Shown: positions 44,602-54,774, counted from the first letter of the stretch. The stretch: DNA of 64,000 bases from Pseudobdellovibrionaceae bacterium (GCA_947462815.1 CANHQR010000010.1:1-64000), one strand, 5' to 3'. The notes: generated by a model from the sequence alone, not told the origin. Made by a program: numbers and translations.

Positions 44602-46629
44602 TTAAGCTACGAGATCCAAACGTCGTGATGCACTCGCGGCTCGCGCCGATGAACTTGCAGACACGACGGCATCAGCTGTCGGTGCATCCGCGACCCGACT
44701 TGGTCGATATTCTCGCCATCCTCGATTCTCACCCAAGCTCTGATGAAAACCCTGACGACCCTCGCGGAACTGACCCATAAAGTTCTGGGCCATTTGTCGA
44801 GCTTGATCGCGTTGTGATTCCTGCTGCTGCTGTTCAAATCGTTGCTTGGCGAGGTCCGTACCAACTTCGATCTTCATCGCATCAACGTGCAGCTTGTTTT
44901 GTGCTAAGCCTGAACGCAGCTCATCGAGACTGCCTTCGATCGCCTTCTTGGCGCTATCGCTTTCCGTTAACATTTGAATTTGAACTTGTCCGTTCTCAAC
45001 TTTGACCTTGAGGTGAACCTCTCCCAAGCCCTCAGGACGGAGCTGCATCTTCATCTCGCCGCCGCCCTGATTGACCAGGAGCTGAGCCTGACGCATTAAC
45101 TCAGGACCGTTACTGCGCTGTTCACTTGTGTTGGTGGCCAACATGCCACCCGTTGTTCCAAGAGCTGTAGCCAATTTTTCAGACGAATTACTCTTAACCT
45201 GCAGAGTATCAGAGAACTCTCTACCAATTGAATCACTTGCGCCGCGACCACCAACATCCCAGCTCTGATCGATGCTCACGTCGCGGCCCTGAGAGTCTTG
45301 ACCAGAAGAATTCGAGTCGCGGTTCTCGGAGCTGCTGGCCAACCCCGCCATAGCCGAAAGACCTAAGGTCGACGCCAAGGCGGTGGCGTCACCGACGCCA
45401 TTGCCCGACTCGCTACTCGAGCTCATGGTCGGTGACATTTCGGGTATGGAGTTCTGAGATCGCAACTTCAACATTTCGGTCATTAAATCAGAAGTCACCG
45501 CGGGTCGCGTGGCGATTGGATTTGAAGTTGGGCTCGCAACGTTCGATGCCTGAAGCTCACTCGCCATTTCGGCGACTTTGAGATCGGCACCCTGACTTGC
45601 CCCCACACCTCCCGCAGCGGCCATGCCCATCATTAATCGATCAAGATATGCCTGGTTGGCCTCATCTTTTGCCAACACCCCTTGATTCGATGCTCGGCCC
45701 GATAACGGACCTGACATTCGCTGGGGTTGTGAGAAGGCGGCATTGAGGTCACTAATCGATGATTCCAGTTGCTGAGCCGCCATTTCCCGACGAGAAATCA
45801 CATCGAGGGCGACGAGCCCAGCCGCACCTGCAAGCTTTTCTTGCAGCATGCTTTCGCCGGTCTTGACCAGCATCTCGCGATAGAGTCGCTCGGCTCGAGG
45901 AATTTGTGCAGGCTCAAGCCCCAGGTTCTGGATCACTTGCTTTGCCGTTTGATCAGGGCTTGCGGTCAATTCAGCTTCGGAGAGCTGAGTGTAAGCCTTG
46001 ACCATCTGTTCAGGCTCGACTCCGAATTCACGATTCATCACGATCATGAATTCGCGCATGGCTTCAGCCCGCAACTCCGTCTCATCCTCGCTGAGCTCGG
46101 ACATTTTGGAGACAACCTCTTCGACCGCTCTCTCAAACTCCGGAGACACCTCGGAGGCTGAGTTGGGAGATCCTAAGTAAGGCGACACTTTAGCTATACC
46201 GATCTCATCTCGACGTAACGGAGAAGCCAAAGGCGCGTCATCTTGAGCGGTCGGCGGCTTTACATTCGATTTTGAAGACGGAGACGGCCTCAACGAAGAC
46301 GCGATGTCGTGAGGACGCCGAGAGCGGCTGGCATCGCCCGTCTCACGCTGTGGACTGGAGTTTCGACTGCTGTCCTCACTCTGACGACGCAAGCTCGAAG
46401 CGAAATCTTGCTCTTTCGGTTTTGCTTTTTCAGGAGAACGACCGGCGAATAACGGGGACTCTGCACGAGATGTCGGGAGCTGGCCGGCCAAAGGCTGCCG
46501 CTCTCGCGATGTCGGGCCAACGCGATCGGCGCTACCCGCATTCATCAGTTGTGCATTGAGTCCACCTACAACCACTCTTGCCTCCGCGAACATCCTATTC
46601 GCTTGCAAACTCTCTGAGACATCTCTCAC
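44602..46629 (-). CDS. fliK: Flagellar hook-length control protein FliK
   Basis: Molecular ruler and substrate-specificity switch. It has 675 residues, mostly disordered Ser/Asn/Gln-rich sequence. A conserved C-terminal Flg_hook domain (LRPEGLGEVHLKVKVENGQVQIQ, region near 545-620) follows. The frame starts at GTG 46629; an ATG at 46593 (MFAEAR) with AATAGG upstream is equally possible. Greater length than E. coli FliK (about 400) is common outside enterics. It sits between the MotE-like gene and flgD. Confidence 0.9.
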   Translation of the reverse strand: MRDVSESLQANRMFAEARVVVGGLNAQLMNAGSADRVGPTSRERQPLAGQLPTSRAESPLFAGRSPEKAKPKEQDFASSLRRQSEDSSRNSSPQRETGDASRSRRPHDIASSLRPSPSSKSNVKPPTAQDDAPLASPLRRDEIGIAKVSPYLGSPNSASEVSPEFERAVEEVVSKMSELSEDETELRAEAMREFMIVMNREFGVEPEQMVKAYTQLSEAELTASPDQTAKQVIQNLGLEPAQIPRAERLYREMLVKTGESMLQEKLAGAAGLVALDVISRREMAAQQLESSISDLNAAFSQPQRMSGPLSGRASNQGVLAKDEANQAYLDRLMMGMAAAGGVGASQGADLKVAEMASELQASNVASPTSNPIATRPAVTSDLMTEMLKLRSQNSIPEMSPTMSSSSESGNGVGDATALASTLGLSAMAGLASSSENRDSNSSGQDSQGRDVSIDQSWDVGGRGASDSIGREFSDTLQVKSNSSEKLATALGTTGGMLATNTSEQRSNGPELMRQAQLLVNQGGGEMKMQLRPEGLGEVHLKVKVENGQVQIQMLTESDSAKKAIEGSLDELRSGLAQNKLHVDAMKIEVGTDLAKQRFEQQQQESQRDQARQMAQNFMGQFREGRQGFHQSLGENRGWREYRPSRVADAPTADAVVSASSSARAASASRRLDLVA

Positions 46630-46673
46630 ATCGCCAGCTCACCGTCCTGGTCAGCTGATCGACTCTCTTCATC

Positions 46674-47819
46674 TCACTCAGCGGCTGCCGGCTTTCTTTC
46701 GCCGCCCAGCTCACGTTCTGTCTGCCCAACCGCTCGATAGCCGGTGAGCATTTCTGAAAGGGCCTTGGCCTTTTCAGAGGACATCATATTTAAGATGTCC
46801 GCTGCATTTTTTTTCTTCATCCGATCGAGAACCGCAACAGCTAAGTCTTCGTTCAGATTCTCAATCACCTTCGCCGCTTGGCTCGGTTTCATGTTGGAGT
46901 AGAAATCAACAAGCTTCGCCACCTTCTCCTGATCCTGGACCACTCTTTCCTTCAGAGTTTCCGAGATTTCGGCGCGCATGGCCTCTAACTTTTTGATCTT
47001 CTGATCCAACTCACCTTTTTGTCTTTGCAATTCCTCTTCCAACTTTGCGAGCTCGGCCTCGCGGCGGTCCAGCGCCTCTTTCCGTTCGTTTAACTTCTCG
47101 AAAAAACTCAGTTCCTCTTCTGTCCACTGTCGAACGTCGAGCTTCTTTTTCGTGTTGGTATTGGCATTTGTTGAATTGGTATCGACCGACGCCTGGGTAG
47201 AATTTGCCGAGCTGGATCCACCCGAAGAGGCAGAACTTGCCGATGCGGCAGCCTTTTCCGTCGAGTCGACCGCGCTTTGCGCGGCCGGCGTCTTCGCATC
47301 TGCCGCTTGAGCAAAACCGAAGACACCAATTTGAATTCGAGACAATTGCCCCTGGATTCGAGACCAAGACTGGCCGAATTCGCTGCTCAGGACCTTATTG
47401 CGCAACTCGTCGAGATCCGCAGCCGCCTCGGGATACAGTTGAGTCGTGGCCACACCCGCGCTAGCCGCCATCAACGCCGCCGCCGAAAGCATCGCAGCAA
47501 AGCGAGGAATAGACCGCACTGAAGCCCGGCCGCCAACTCGTCCGCCCATTTGGTTTTCCAGGCCGCGCCCGGCGCGCCTTCGCTTGGACTTCTGCGCGAT
47601 TGCCAACTTGAGACGCTCCTCGGGAGACGACCGCTTTCGGCTGACTTCTTCAGATCGAACTCGGTTTGCGGCTGCACCCTTCGTTTCCCGAGATCGAAGC
47701 TCGGCGAGAACCATTTCTTCCGCCGGAGCCATTGTCGAAGAAATCGAGTCGCGACGATCGCCGTCGGTGGCTCCAGAGTTGAGCTTCGCCTTCAAGAAAA
47801 ACTTTTGATATCCGTCCAT
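46674..47819 (-). CDS. MotE-like protein with MgtE_N-type C-terminal domain
   Basis: A 381-residue protein. A basic cytoplasmic N-terminus of about 100 residues precedes one membrane segment (about 105-125). A Ser/Asn-rich linker and a strong coiled coil (about 225-290, repeated EELQRQKGELDQKIKKLEAM) follow. The C-terminal domain has NMKPSQAAKVIENLNEDLAVAVLDRMKKKNAADILN. This is the MotE/COG3334 layout. In Sinorhizobium MotE is a chaperone for the motor protein MotC; the family is broad. It lies between fliJ and fliK. Confidence 0.85.
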   Translation of the reverse strand: MDGYQKFFLKAKLNSGATDGDRRDSISSTMAPAEEMVLAELRSRETKGAAANRVRSEEVSRKRSSPEERLKLAIAQKSKRRRAGRGLENQMGGRVGGRASVRSIPRFAAMLSAAALMAASAGVATTQLYPEAAADLDELRNKVLSSEFGQSWSRIQGQLSRIQIGVFGFAQAADAKTPAAQSAVDSTEKAAASASSASSGGSSSANSTQASVDTNSTNANTNTKKKLDVRQWTEEELSFFEKLNERKEALDRREAELAKLEEELQRQKGELDQKIKKLEAMRAEISETLKERVVQDQEKVAKLVDFYSNMKPSQAAKVIENLNEDLAVAVLDRMKKKNAADILNMMSSEKAKALSEMLTGYRAVGQTERELGGERKPAAAE

Positions 47820-47839
47820 GGATACTTCCTAACTTCCTT

Positions 47840-48382
47840 CTATTTTCCCGCGGCTTTTCGTAGGACCGCAAGACCAGAGTTTTTTCCGCTCTGGCCTCTT
47901 GCACTTTCGCCAGCCGTCGATCGAGCGCCGAGCTTGAAACGCCCATGTCTCATAATACTCAGATCTTCAACTTCAAGACGTTCAGCCCGCTCGATCTTCA
48001 ACAAGTACTCTTCAAGTCGACGCTCCCGAATTTTTTCTAAGGCACGACGCTCCTGAGCACGTTGAGCCAGTACATCTTGATATCTTTCTTCTTCGCTCTT
48101 GAGCTCACGAACTCGGATCCGCTGACGCTCGATTCGAACACGTTGGCCGTCGAGGAATTGATCCATGGCCTGAAGTGTAGCCGCGGCTTGACCCAGAATA
48201 CTCGAGCCATAGCGAGATTGAAGCTGTCGTGACCGCGCCTCATCGAGCTCTTGATACAGCGACTCCAGACCACGCATGGCTTCCTGGGTCCGAGCCTGAG
48301 CCAAGATCCAATCTCGTCGCGCCTCTTCCTCGGTTCTGCGTCGATGAGCCAAGACTTTCTCAAGTGAAAACCGAAACTTCAT
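47840..48382 (-). CDS. fliJ: Flagellar export chaperone/stalk protein FliJ
   Basis: A 180-residue, almost wholly helical protein that acts as the central stalk of the FliHI ATPase. It starts MKFRFSLEKVLAHRRRTEEEARRDW, the typical FliJ opening, followed by an antiparallel coiled coil. The last 35 residues are basic. It overlaps the fliI stop by four bases. Confidence 0.9.
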   Translation of the reverse strand: MKFRFSLEKVLAHRRRTEEEARRDWILAQARTQEAMRGLESLYQELDEARSRQLQSRYGSSILGQAAATLQAMDQFLDGQRVRIERQRIRVRELKSEEERYQDVLAQRAQERRALEKIRERRLEEYLLKIERAERLEVEDLSIMRHGRFKLGARSTAGESARGQSGKNSGLAVLRKAAGK

Positions 48383-49755
48383 GCGCGGCCTCGGCCGGAA
48401 TTAAGAATCTGCACCATCCGCCGAGCACAGTCTTCGATTCCTGTTGCGTCTTCGATGTCCTGCTTCAGAAATCCCTCAATTGCGGAATGCAAGCGAATCG
48501 CTTCGTCGATTTTTGGATTGCTTCCGCTTCGATAGGCACCAATGTTGATCAGGTCTTCGGCCTCTCGATAGACTGCGATCATTTCGCGCATCTGTTTGGC
48601 TAAATCCATGAATTCGCGAGGAACGATGTTTCGCATGACCCGGCTCGTACTGGGTAAAACGTCAATTGCAGGGAAATGTCCGCGTGCCGCAAGTTTACGA
48701 TCGAGCACAATATGACCATCGACAATAGAACGAACAGCATCACCCAAGACGTCGTTCATATCATCACCTTCCACGAGAACAGTGTACAAACCTGTGATGC
48801 TGCCACCGTTTCGAAACGAACCGGCCCGCTCAAGAAGCTTCGGCAGCTGGGCAAATACACTCGGTGTGTAACCTTTGGATGCAGGCGGCTCACCCGCCGC
48901 GAGTCCTACCTCGCGTTGGGCCATCGCAAAGCGGGTGACGGAATCCATCATCAACAGTACGTGCTGCCCTCGGCCGGCAAAGTATTCCGCGATTGCTGTT
49001 GCCACAAAGGCACCTCGCATACGAACCAAAGGACTCGTATCGCTCGTGGCACAGACCACCACGCTTCTCGCCAAACCCTCTGGCCCGAGAATCTCTTCAA
49101 TGAACTCTTTCACTTCACGGCCACGCTCACCGATCATCGCGATGACGTTGACATCGGCATTTGATGATCTGGCCATCATACCCATCAGCACAGACTTGCC
49201 GACTCCAGAGCCGGCCATGATGCCAATACGCTGACCGCGTCCAACAGTAACTAGAGAATTAATGGCTCGTACACCGAGGTCCGAGATCTCGCGAATGGGT
49301 TCTCGATCCAAAGGGTTGACCGCGGAATTGTAGATCGAAATTTCTTCCTCAGCCTCGATGGGTCCACGCCCGTCAAGTGGTGTACCGCTGCCGTCAAGTA
49401 CCCGACCCAACAGCGTGTCACCCACCGTAATCGTCGCCGTACTGCTTTGGAGCACAAGTCGACTGCCCAGACCCACGCCGCGCATTTCACCGAGCGGCAT
49501 AAGAATCACATCGCGATCACGAAAGCCCACGACCTCGGCTAAGAATGACTCTCGCTTTGATCCAGGATAAACACGGCAGGTCGATCCAACGGCAGCACCC
49601 GGGAGAAAGCCGAGCATCATCGGACCGACCACTTGGGTGACCTTACCCGATTCCTGAGTGACCTGTGTTCGATGCACAGCCGTCACGTAGCGCTCGAGAT
49701 CAAGCCCAAGCTCTTCATGAAGCTCGGGCGCCAATTGCGGCCAAGCTTCACTCAT
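48379..49755 (-). CDS. fliI: Flagellar export ATPase FliI
   Basis: F1-type ATPase powering type III export. Walker A is GSGVGKSVLMG near residue 182. MIGERGREVKEFIEE is near 205, Walker B LLMMDSVTRFAMAQREVGLA near 265, and the FliI/YscN signature PPASKGYTPSVFAQLPKLLERAG follows. The length of 458 residues is normal. It overlaps fliH by eight bases and fliJ by four. Confidence 0.97.
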   Translation of the reverse strand: MSEAWPQLAPELHEELGLDLERYVTAVHRTQVTQESGKVTQVVGPMMLGFLPGAAVGSTCRVYPGSKRESFLAEVVGFRDRDVILMPLGEMRGVGLGSRLVLQSSTATITVGDTLLGRVLDGSGTPLDGRGPIEAEEEISIYNSAVNPLDREPIREISDLGVRAINSLVTVGRGQRIGIMAGSGVGKSVLMGMMARSSNADVNVIAMIGERGREVKEFIEEILGPEGLARSVVVCATSDTSPLVRMRGAFVATAIAEYFAGRGQHVLLMMDSVTRFAMAQREVGLAAGEPPASKGYTPSVFAQLPKLLERAGSFRNGGSITGLYTVLVEGDDMNDVLGDAVRSIVDGHIVLDRKLAARGHFPAIDVLPSTSRVMRNIVPREFMDLAKQMREMIAVYREAEDLINIGAYRSGSNPKIDEAIRLHSAIEGFLKQDIEDATGIEDCARRMVQILNSGRGRA

Positions 49756-50557
49756 TTTCGCCCTTTACTTCATGCTGATCTGAGGTTTTCGGGAGTCGAT
49801 CCTTGAGCGAGTTCCACATTCTCTCCACCCGCATCTGCACGCTGGCGTCAACCTGGCCAAAATTGGTCTCCACAATGCAACCGCCATCCGCAACATCTCG
49901 TGAGGCTTCGAGCTTCGCCTTTTTGATGAACTCGAACTCTTTCGGCAGCTCTCTGCCCACTTTGGCTTTGCAATCCTCAACAAACGCATAGTCTCGCTCC
50001 GACAAACGTATGGTCAGAGTTTCTTCCTGCGAGGCCTCGGCCGCTGCCGCAAGAATCACCGGCATAATTCGCTGGGGATTCTCTTCAACTTCATCCATCA
50101 TTAGGCGGCGTGCGATTTCAAAAGCCATCCGCACGAGTTGCGACTCGTGCGAGCGTACAAGATTCTCTTTGATGCTTTCGAGATGCGCGACACAGAGATC
50201 TAAACCTCTGAGCCGATCATCGAGTTCCTTGAGTTTCTCGCGATAGGCACTCTCTCGGCCTTCGTCTCGACCCAGATCATAACCTTGGGCGTAGGCTTCT
50301 TCTTGGAGAGCCTTTAATCGAGTCAGAGCCTCGACTTCCACCCGCTCAGAAAGTGACTGTCGCTCAAGTTCCGCGATCCCACTCGTCTGCGAAACCACCC
50401 GATCAATATGAAAATCGGGATTCTCTTGATTGGACTGAAACTTCACGAATGCGTGAGCCGCTTTTCCCGCGTAAAAGGGAAACTGTCGCGGGCTGTAGCT
50501 CACCACCCGCTGTTCAGCTTCATCTTTATCGAGCACGGAACGATTCGGTACTGCCAT
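49748..50557 (-). CDS. fliH: Flagellar assembly protein FliH
   Basis: Regulator of FliI and peripheral stalk, 269 residues. There is a central coiled coil (about 75-130, ALQEEAYAQGYDLGRDEGRESAYREKL region). The C-terminal domain shows LVRMAFEIARRLMMDEVEENPQ and DVADGGCIVETNFGQVDASVQMRVERM, typical of FliH/YscL. It lies 47 bases after fliG. Confidence 0.92.
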   Translation of the reverse strand: MAVPNRSVLDKDEAEQRVVSYSPRQFPFYAGKAAHAFVKFQSNQENPDFHIDRVVSQTSGIAELERQSLSERVEVEALTRLKALQEEAYAQGYDLGRDEGRESAYREKLKELDDRLRGLDLCVAHLESIKENLVRSHESQLVRMAFEIARRLMMDEVEENPQRIMPVILAAAAEASQEETLTIRLSERDYAFVEDCKAKVGRELPKEFEFIKKAKLEASRDVADGGCIVETNFGQVDASVQMRVERMWNSLKDRLPKTSDQHEVKGENE

Positions 50558-50604
50558 TCAAGCCTCTTTCAGAACACAAGGTCGGATCAATTCAGTTCAC
50601 AAAT

Positions 50605-51654
50605 TTAGACCATCGCATCTTCGGAACCGCCGCGTGCAATCAAGATGCGGCCTTCGGCTTCGAGGCGTCGAGCCACGTTGACGATTTCGACCTGCGCCGA
50701 TTCGACGTCCGACAAACGCGAGGGGCCCAGGTTGGCCAAATCGTCTTTGAGCAATTGAGCCGCACGTTGCGAGATATTTTTGAAGATTTTGTTGCGAATC
50801 TCTTCGTTGGCTGTCTTGAGTGCCAAGAGTAACTTGTCGTTGGGCACTTCCTTAAGCAAAGTCTGAATGCCCTTGTCGTCGATCTTGATGATATCTTCAA
50901 AGACAAACATCAACTTGCGAATTTCCTCGGCAAGAATCGGGTCTTTTTCTTCGATGCGGGCCATAATGGCTTTTTCAGTGTTTTTATCCATGACGTTGAG
51001 CATTTCCGCAACCGGCTGAACGCCACCGAGTGCCGCAGACTCGGTCGTGCCGACATTGGAAAGCTCTTCTTTCAGTACACGATCGACTTCGCGAATCAGC
51101 TCAGGAGCGACATGCTCGAGAGCGGCCATACGAAGCACGACCTCAGCCTGAAAGGGCTCAGGTAGGCGCTTGAGGACTTCGCCCTTTTTTTCCGGCTCAA
51201 GATGAGCCAAGATCACCGACACAGTCTGAGGATGTTCGTTCACCAGGAAGTTCGCCAAGGACTTCGCGTCGACAGCTTCAAGGGATTCTAGCTGTGGTCT
51301 CTGACTCGAGGCCACGCTCAAGTGACCCAGCACATCTCGAGCGCGCTCTTCGCCCAAAGCATCGACCACGGTCTCTTTTGATGAGACCTTATCCGAAAAG
51401 ATATAGTCTTCGGATTCACTGACCAGCTCATAGTACTCTTCCAAAACTTTTTTAGTCACATGAATCGGTACGATTCGATACTTGTTCATGACGGTCAGAA
51501 GCTTTCGAATATCGGCGTCTTCCATGCGCTTGAGTAGAACTTTGGCCGCATTCGGACCCAGGTAGTTGACGAGAATAGCAGCTTTTTCGAAGCCACGTAG
51601 CTGCGTGTAGTCGATGGCCTCCGGCTTACTCAGTCGAATTGATGCTCCTGACAT
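50605..51654 (-). CDS. fliG: Flagellar motor switch protein FliG
   Basis: Rotor protein of 349 residues that contacts the stator. The middle domain shows EHPQTVSVILAHLEPEKKGEVLKRLP near 140-165. The C-terminal domain carries the torque-helix charges in IRKLMFVFEDIIKIDDKGIQTLLKEV near 240-265. The length is normal. It starts one base after the fliF stop, so the two are coupled. Confidence 0.97.
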   Translation of the reverse strand: MSGASIRLSKPEAIDYTQLRGFEKAAILVNYLGPNAAKVLLKRMEDADIRKLLTVMNKYRIVPIHVTKKVLEEYYELVSESEDYIFSDKVSSKETVVDALGEERARDVLGHLSVASSQRPQLESLEAVDAKSLANFLVNEHPQTVSVILAHLEPEKKGEVLKRLPEPFQAEVVLRMAALEHVAPELIREVDRVLKEELSNVGTTESAALGGVQPVAEMLNVMDKNTEKAIMARIEEKDPILAEEIRKLMFVFEDIIKIDDKGIQTLLKEVPNDKLLLALKTANEEIRNKIFKNISQRAAQLLKDDLANLGPSRLSDVESAQVEIVNVARRLEAEGRILIARGGSEDAMV

Positions 51655-51655
51655 C

Positions 51656-53305
51656 TCAACTATCCTTTCTCACGAGCCATAAACTGAAGGCGCCTGCTGC
51701 CTTCTCTTCATCTTTTTCCATCATCGCCATAATTCGCTCGCGCAGGAGCTCGGATTCAGCCTTATCGGGATCGAGGGACTCTTCAAGAATGGGCAATGCG
51801 CTGGTCATGCCCGGCAAACTGTTGTCGACGCTCTGAAGCTCTTCAAGCTCTTCAATAGTTCGCGGCAAAAGATCGTCAACGGTATCTTGGAAAGAATCGG
51901 TAACCCAGCGCATGAACGGTCGCACCACCATGAAGAAAAATACTCCCATGACTCCAGCGAGTACAACCCAGCGCAAGAGTGAATTGAGAATCTTCTTCCG
52001 CTCCAACGTTGTCATCCAGCGCTCAGCTTCGGAGAAATCTTCTTTTTCAAAGCGCATTGTTTCAATTTTCACTGAGTCACCACGGGCCTCGTTAAAGCCT
52101 ACAGCGTTCTTAACGATGGCTTCGAATTTCGCGATCTCCTCGGGTGTTCGGGGCTGCCATTCTTCCTGCTCATCACCTTGATCGTTCTTTTTGATCGACG
52201 TGACACCGTCGACGATGACCGAGATCGTCAGGCGCTCAAGAGAACCGGCATTTTCTTGAATATTGCGAACAGTTTTCGGAACAACATAGTTCTGGGTCTT
52301 TTGTTCCTTCTGGATCGTTTGATTGAATCCGACTTGTCCTCCGTCTTGAGCACCAGGAACATTGGCCCGGGCGCCCCCGACGCCTCCGGCATTCGTGCGG
52401 TTGCCGTCAAGTCGTTCTTCATCCGACTGAGACGACACCAAGGCCGCCTTGTCGGGATCGACGGTCTCTTCAGTTGTTGACGTCTTGCGATGATTCAGTT
52501 GGGCATTCACTCGCGCGACAACTTTGCCCTGTCCAACAACTTTACTGAGAATGGTCTCCACACGACCGGCGAGATCTGTTTCCATCTTCGCTTTGTGCTC
52601 CGACAACTCCGCATCAGCGCCTGAGACAGAGCCCGACTTTCGCGACAAGAGTTTTCCGCGCGTGTCGACCACAGTAACTTTGTCGGCATCAAGACCTTCA
52701 ACACCACTTGCAACCAAGTGGGTGATTCCACGCACCTGATCATCTGAAAGTGATTTTCCGGGATGTAACTCGACAACGACAGAAGCCGTCGCCTCGCCAC
52801 CCTCTTCTAGGAAGGTTTTCTTTGGCGGAAGAGCCAACATGACCTTGGAGCGTTTGACCGCATCGAGAGTGTTGATGGCGCGCATGAGTTCACCCTGAAG
52901 GGCGCGCTGAAAGTTCACTCGCTGCGCGTAAGTCGAAGTTCCGAAGTCTTGCTTATCGAAGACCTCAAGGCCAATTGAGCCCACCTTTGCAGACCCAATC
53001 TCCGCCATCAGAGCCATTTGTGTCGAATGAAGCAACTCTTGCGGCACCACAATTGTCTTGCCACCATCTTGAACCCGAAAGGGAATATTTTTCTGCTGAA
53101 GCTTATCGACCACGATCGCTGTTTGGTCGGAAGGAATGTTGGTCAGAACCGGCGCCCAATCCGCAGACGACATACTGAGCGTGATCATGCCGACCGTGAT
53201 TGCGACAATCGCTGTTGCGGCAAGAATCGACATTCGCTTCGTGGGGGTCAAACCACGATAAAATTCTCGGAACTGATTGAGTATGTTGCGAATCAGTGCG
53301 TCCAC
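51656..53305 (-). CDS. fliF: Flagellar MS-ring protein FliF
   Basis: Membrane ring protein, 549 residues. Two membrane segments lie at about 25-45 and 448-468. Between them is the YscJ-like domain (IPFRVQDGGKTIVVP, RALQGELMRAINTLDAV, KVMLALPPKKTF). The cytoplasmic C-terminus binds FliG. It follows fliE by 22 bases. Confidence 0.97.
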   Translation of the reverse strand: MDALIRNILNQFREFYRGLTPTKRMSILAATAIVAITVGMITLSMSSADWAPVLTNIPSDQTAIVVDKLQQKNIPFRVQDGGKTIVVPQELLHSTQMALMAEIGSAKVGSIGLEVFDKQDFGTSTYAQRVNFQRALQGELMRAINTLDAVKRSKVMLALPPKKTFLEEGGEATASVVVELHPGKSLSDDQVRGITHLVASGVEGLDADKVTVVDTRGKLLSRKSGSVSGADAELSEHKAKMETDLAGRVETILSKVVGQGKVVARVNAQLNHRKTSTTEETVDPDKAALVSSQSDEERLDGNRTNAGGVGGARANVPGAQDGGQVGFNQTIQKEQKTQNYVVPKTVRNIQENAGSLERLTISVIVDGVTSIKKNDQGDEQEEWQPRTPEEIAKFEAIVKNAVGFNEARGDSVKIETMRFEKEDFSEAERWMTTLERKKILNSLLRWVVLAGVMGVFFFMVVRPFMRWVTDSFQDTVDDLLPRTIEELEELQSVDNSLPGMTSALPILEESLDPDKAESELLRERIMAMMEKDEEKAAGAFSLWLVRKDS

Positions 53306-53327
53306 ATTACCCCTCGGCGCTCAGCGC

Positions 53328-53702
53328 TCAGACCTGCATCTTCATGATTTCTTGGTAAGCATCGACAATTTTGTTTCGAACTTGAGTCATCAATCTCAAG
53401 GCGATGTCGGCTTTTTCCACAGACATCATCACATCAGTAATGTTGGTGGTTTGGCCTGTTGCCAAGTCTTCGGCTTTGCGATTGGCCTCAACCTGCAACG
53501 CATTCGTTTCTTGGATGGCATCGCGCAGAACGTTCGCAAAAGAGCCGCCATCAATCTTTCCGTTGGCTCCGGTCGGCGCGATGCCGGCCGAGGAGGGGGA
53601 GCTTGAACCCATGGCGGGTGAGAGATCGCCCTGCCGAACTTCACTCGCCGTGCGGCCAGTGTTGAGAAGATTTTGCCCCTGTCGGATCGTTAACCCATCC
53701 AT
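53328..53702 (-). CDS. fliE: Flagellar hook-basal body protein FliE
   Basis: Rod-MS-ring adaptor, 124 residues. The family pattern is in the C-terminal half (SFANVLRDAIQETNALQVEANRKAEDLATG, DVMMSVEKADIALRLMTQVRNKIVDAYQEIMKM). It normally follows flgC directly; here a 621-base gap intervenes. Confidence 0.93.
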   Translation of the reverse strand: MDGLTIRQGQNLLNTGRTASEVRQGDLSPAMGSSSPSSAGIAPTGANGKIDGGSFANVLRDAIQETNALQVEANRKAEDLATGQTTNITDVMMSVEKADIALRLMTQVRNKIVDAYQEIMKMQV

Positions 53703-54323
53703 GGTTCCGTCCTGTTCACTTTTTGGCGACCCTTCTGGTCCCCATTTTTCTTGCCTATCCCGATCTCATTCGTGCGGGCACTTGGTGCCTATGCTGAAAG
53801 GATTCTTCTCCAAAAATCCTTGGGCTTTCTTTATCTTATCGCGTCTCTCTCAAGTCGCGAGCACTTCGAAGTCTAGTCCCGCTCCCCCACTCAAGATTCT
53901 TTTCCGTGCGAAACGTGAGATCCCAATTGAGTTTCATATCCCAAAGATCGCTACCTCTGGCCCGCCCTTTGGACCGCTCTTTATGAGGGTTGCAAAGACC
54001 AATCCAAGGACCAAAGTTCCTAGACCTCGGCCCAGTAATTTCGCTACGGAACTCGCCAAACTCTGTTAAAGCCCTCGCCTTCATCTCCATTCAACCTTGA
54101 GATCTCATCGACCGACGATGTTCTGACACAATTCCAGATCGATTGGGTTCACCTCCCGTCAACAATCTGCCAGATCAGGGGTCTCGAAAGGGGCTCACGG
54201 CGAGCACAAGCTGAAAACTACACCACTATAATTGTGGTCGGCTTTCCGAGCCGAAGGATCAGCAATTCGAAAGGGATCCGGTTATTCTCAAATTTCAAAA
54301 TGCATTCTCAAATGCGCTTCGAA
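53703..54323. other. Non-coding gap splitting flgBC from fliE
   Basis: These 621 bases carry no ORF that looks real on either strand. At the flgC side is a six-base hairpin (54238-54254). I found no sigma-54 (GG-N10-GC) or sigma-28 element that I would defend. The gap may hold a separate promoter for fliE onwards, a small RNA or the remains of a gene. Confidence 0.5.
54238..54254 (-). terminator. Small hairpin downstream of flgC
   Basis: TCGGCT / AGCCGA with a five-base loop lies about 70 bases after the flgC stop and has no T-run. It is a weak candidate for termination of the flgBC transcript. Confidence 0.25.
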
Positions 54324-54761
54324 TTATCGGCCGAGCTCAAGCGAAGTCATTGCCATATCTTTGGTCGCATTCATTGCGGCTACGTTCGCCTCGTAAGCTC
54401 GGGTGGCCTGAATCATATTGGCCATTTCCTCCATCAAATTGATGTTCGGATAGGCCACATAACCATTTTCATCGGCATCTACATGATCCGGTTCATACTT
54501 CAAGATGGGTGCACGACGATCGACCGCGACATCTGTCACCTGAACACGTTGAATTTCCTTCTCCGGAGTTGTGGTCAGAATCTCTCCAAAGCTTTTGGCG
54601 TCTGGAATCGCCTCAAGGATCACTTCTTTGCGACGATAAGGCCCGCCCTCAACAGTTCGAGTGGTGTTGATATTCGCAATATTGGAGGAGATCGTGTTCA
54701 TGCGAGTCCGCTGAGCGGCCATACCACTCGAACTCACTCGCATTCCCGTGAGAATATCCAT
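54324..54761 (-). CDS. flgC: Flagellar proximal rod protein FlgC
   Basis: Rod subunit of 145 residues. The N-terminal motif is SSGMAAQRTRMNTISSNIANINTTRT, and the C-terminal part is YPNINLMEEMANMIQATRAYEANVAAMNATKDM. Both are diagnostic. It starts 13 bases after flgB. Confidence 0.97.
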   Translation of the reverse strand: MDILTGMRVSSSGMAAQRTRMNTISSNIANINTTRTVEGGPYRRKEVILEAIPDAKSFGEILTTTPEKEIQRVQVTDVAVDRRAPILKYEPDHVDADENGYVAYPNINLMEEMANMIQATRAYEANVAAMNATKDMAMTSLELGR

Positions 54762-54774
54762 CTAACCCTCCTGC

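Noticed and set aside
53836-54090. 84-residue minus-strand frame in the flgC-fliE gap
   Set aside because: Weak ribosome site, no family resemblance, and composition unlike the neighbouring genes.
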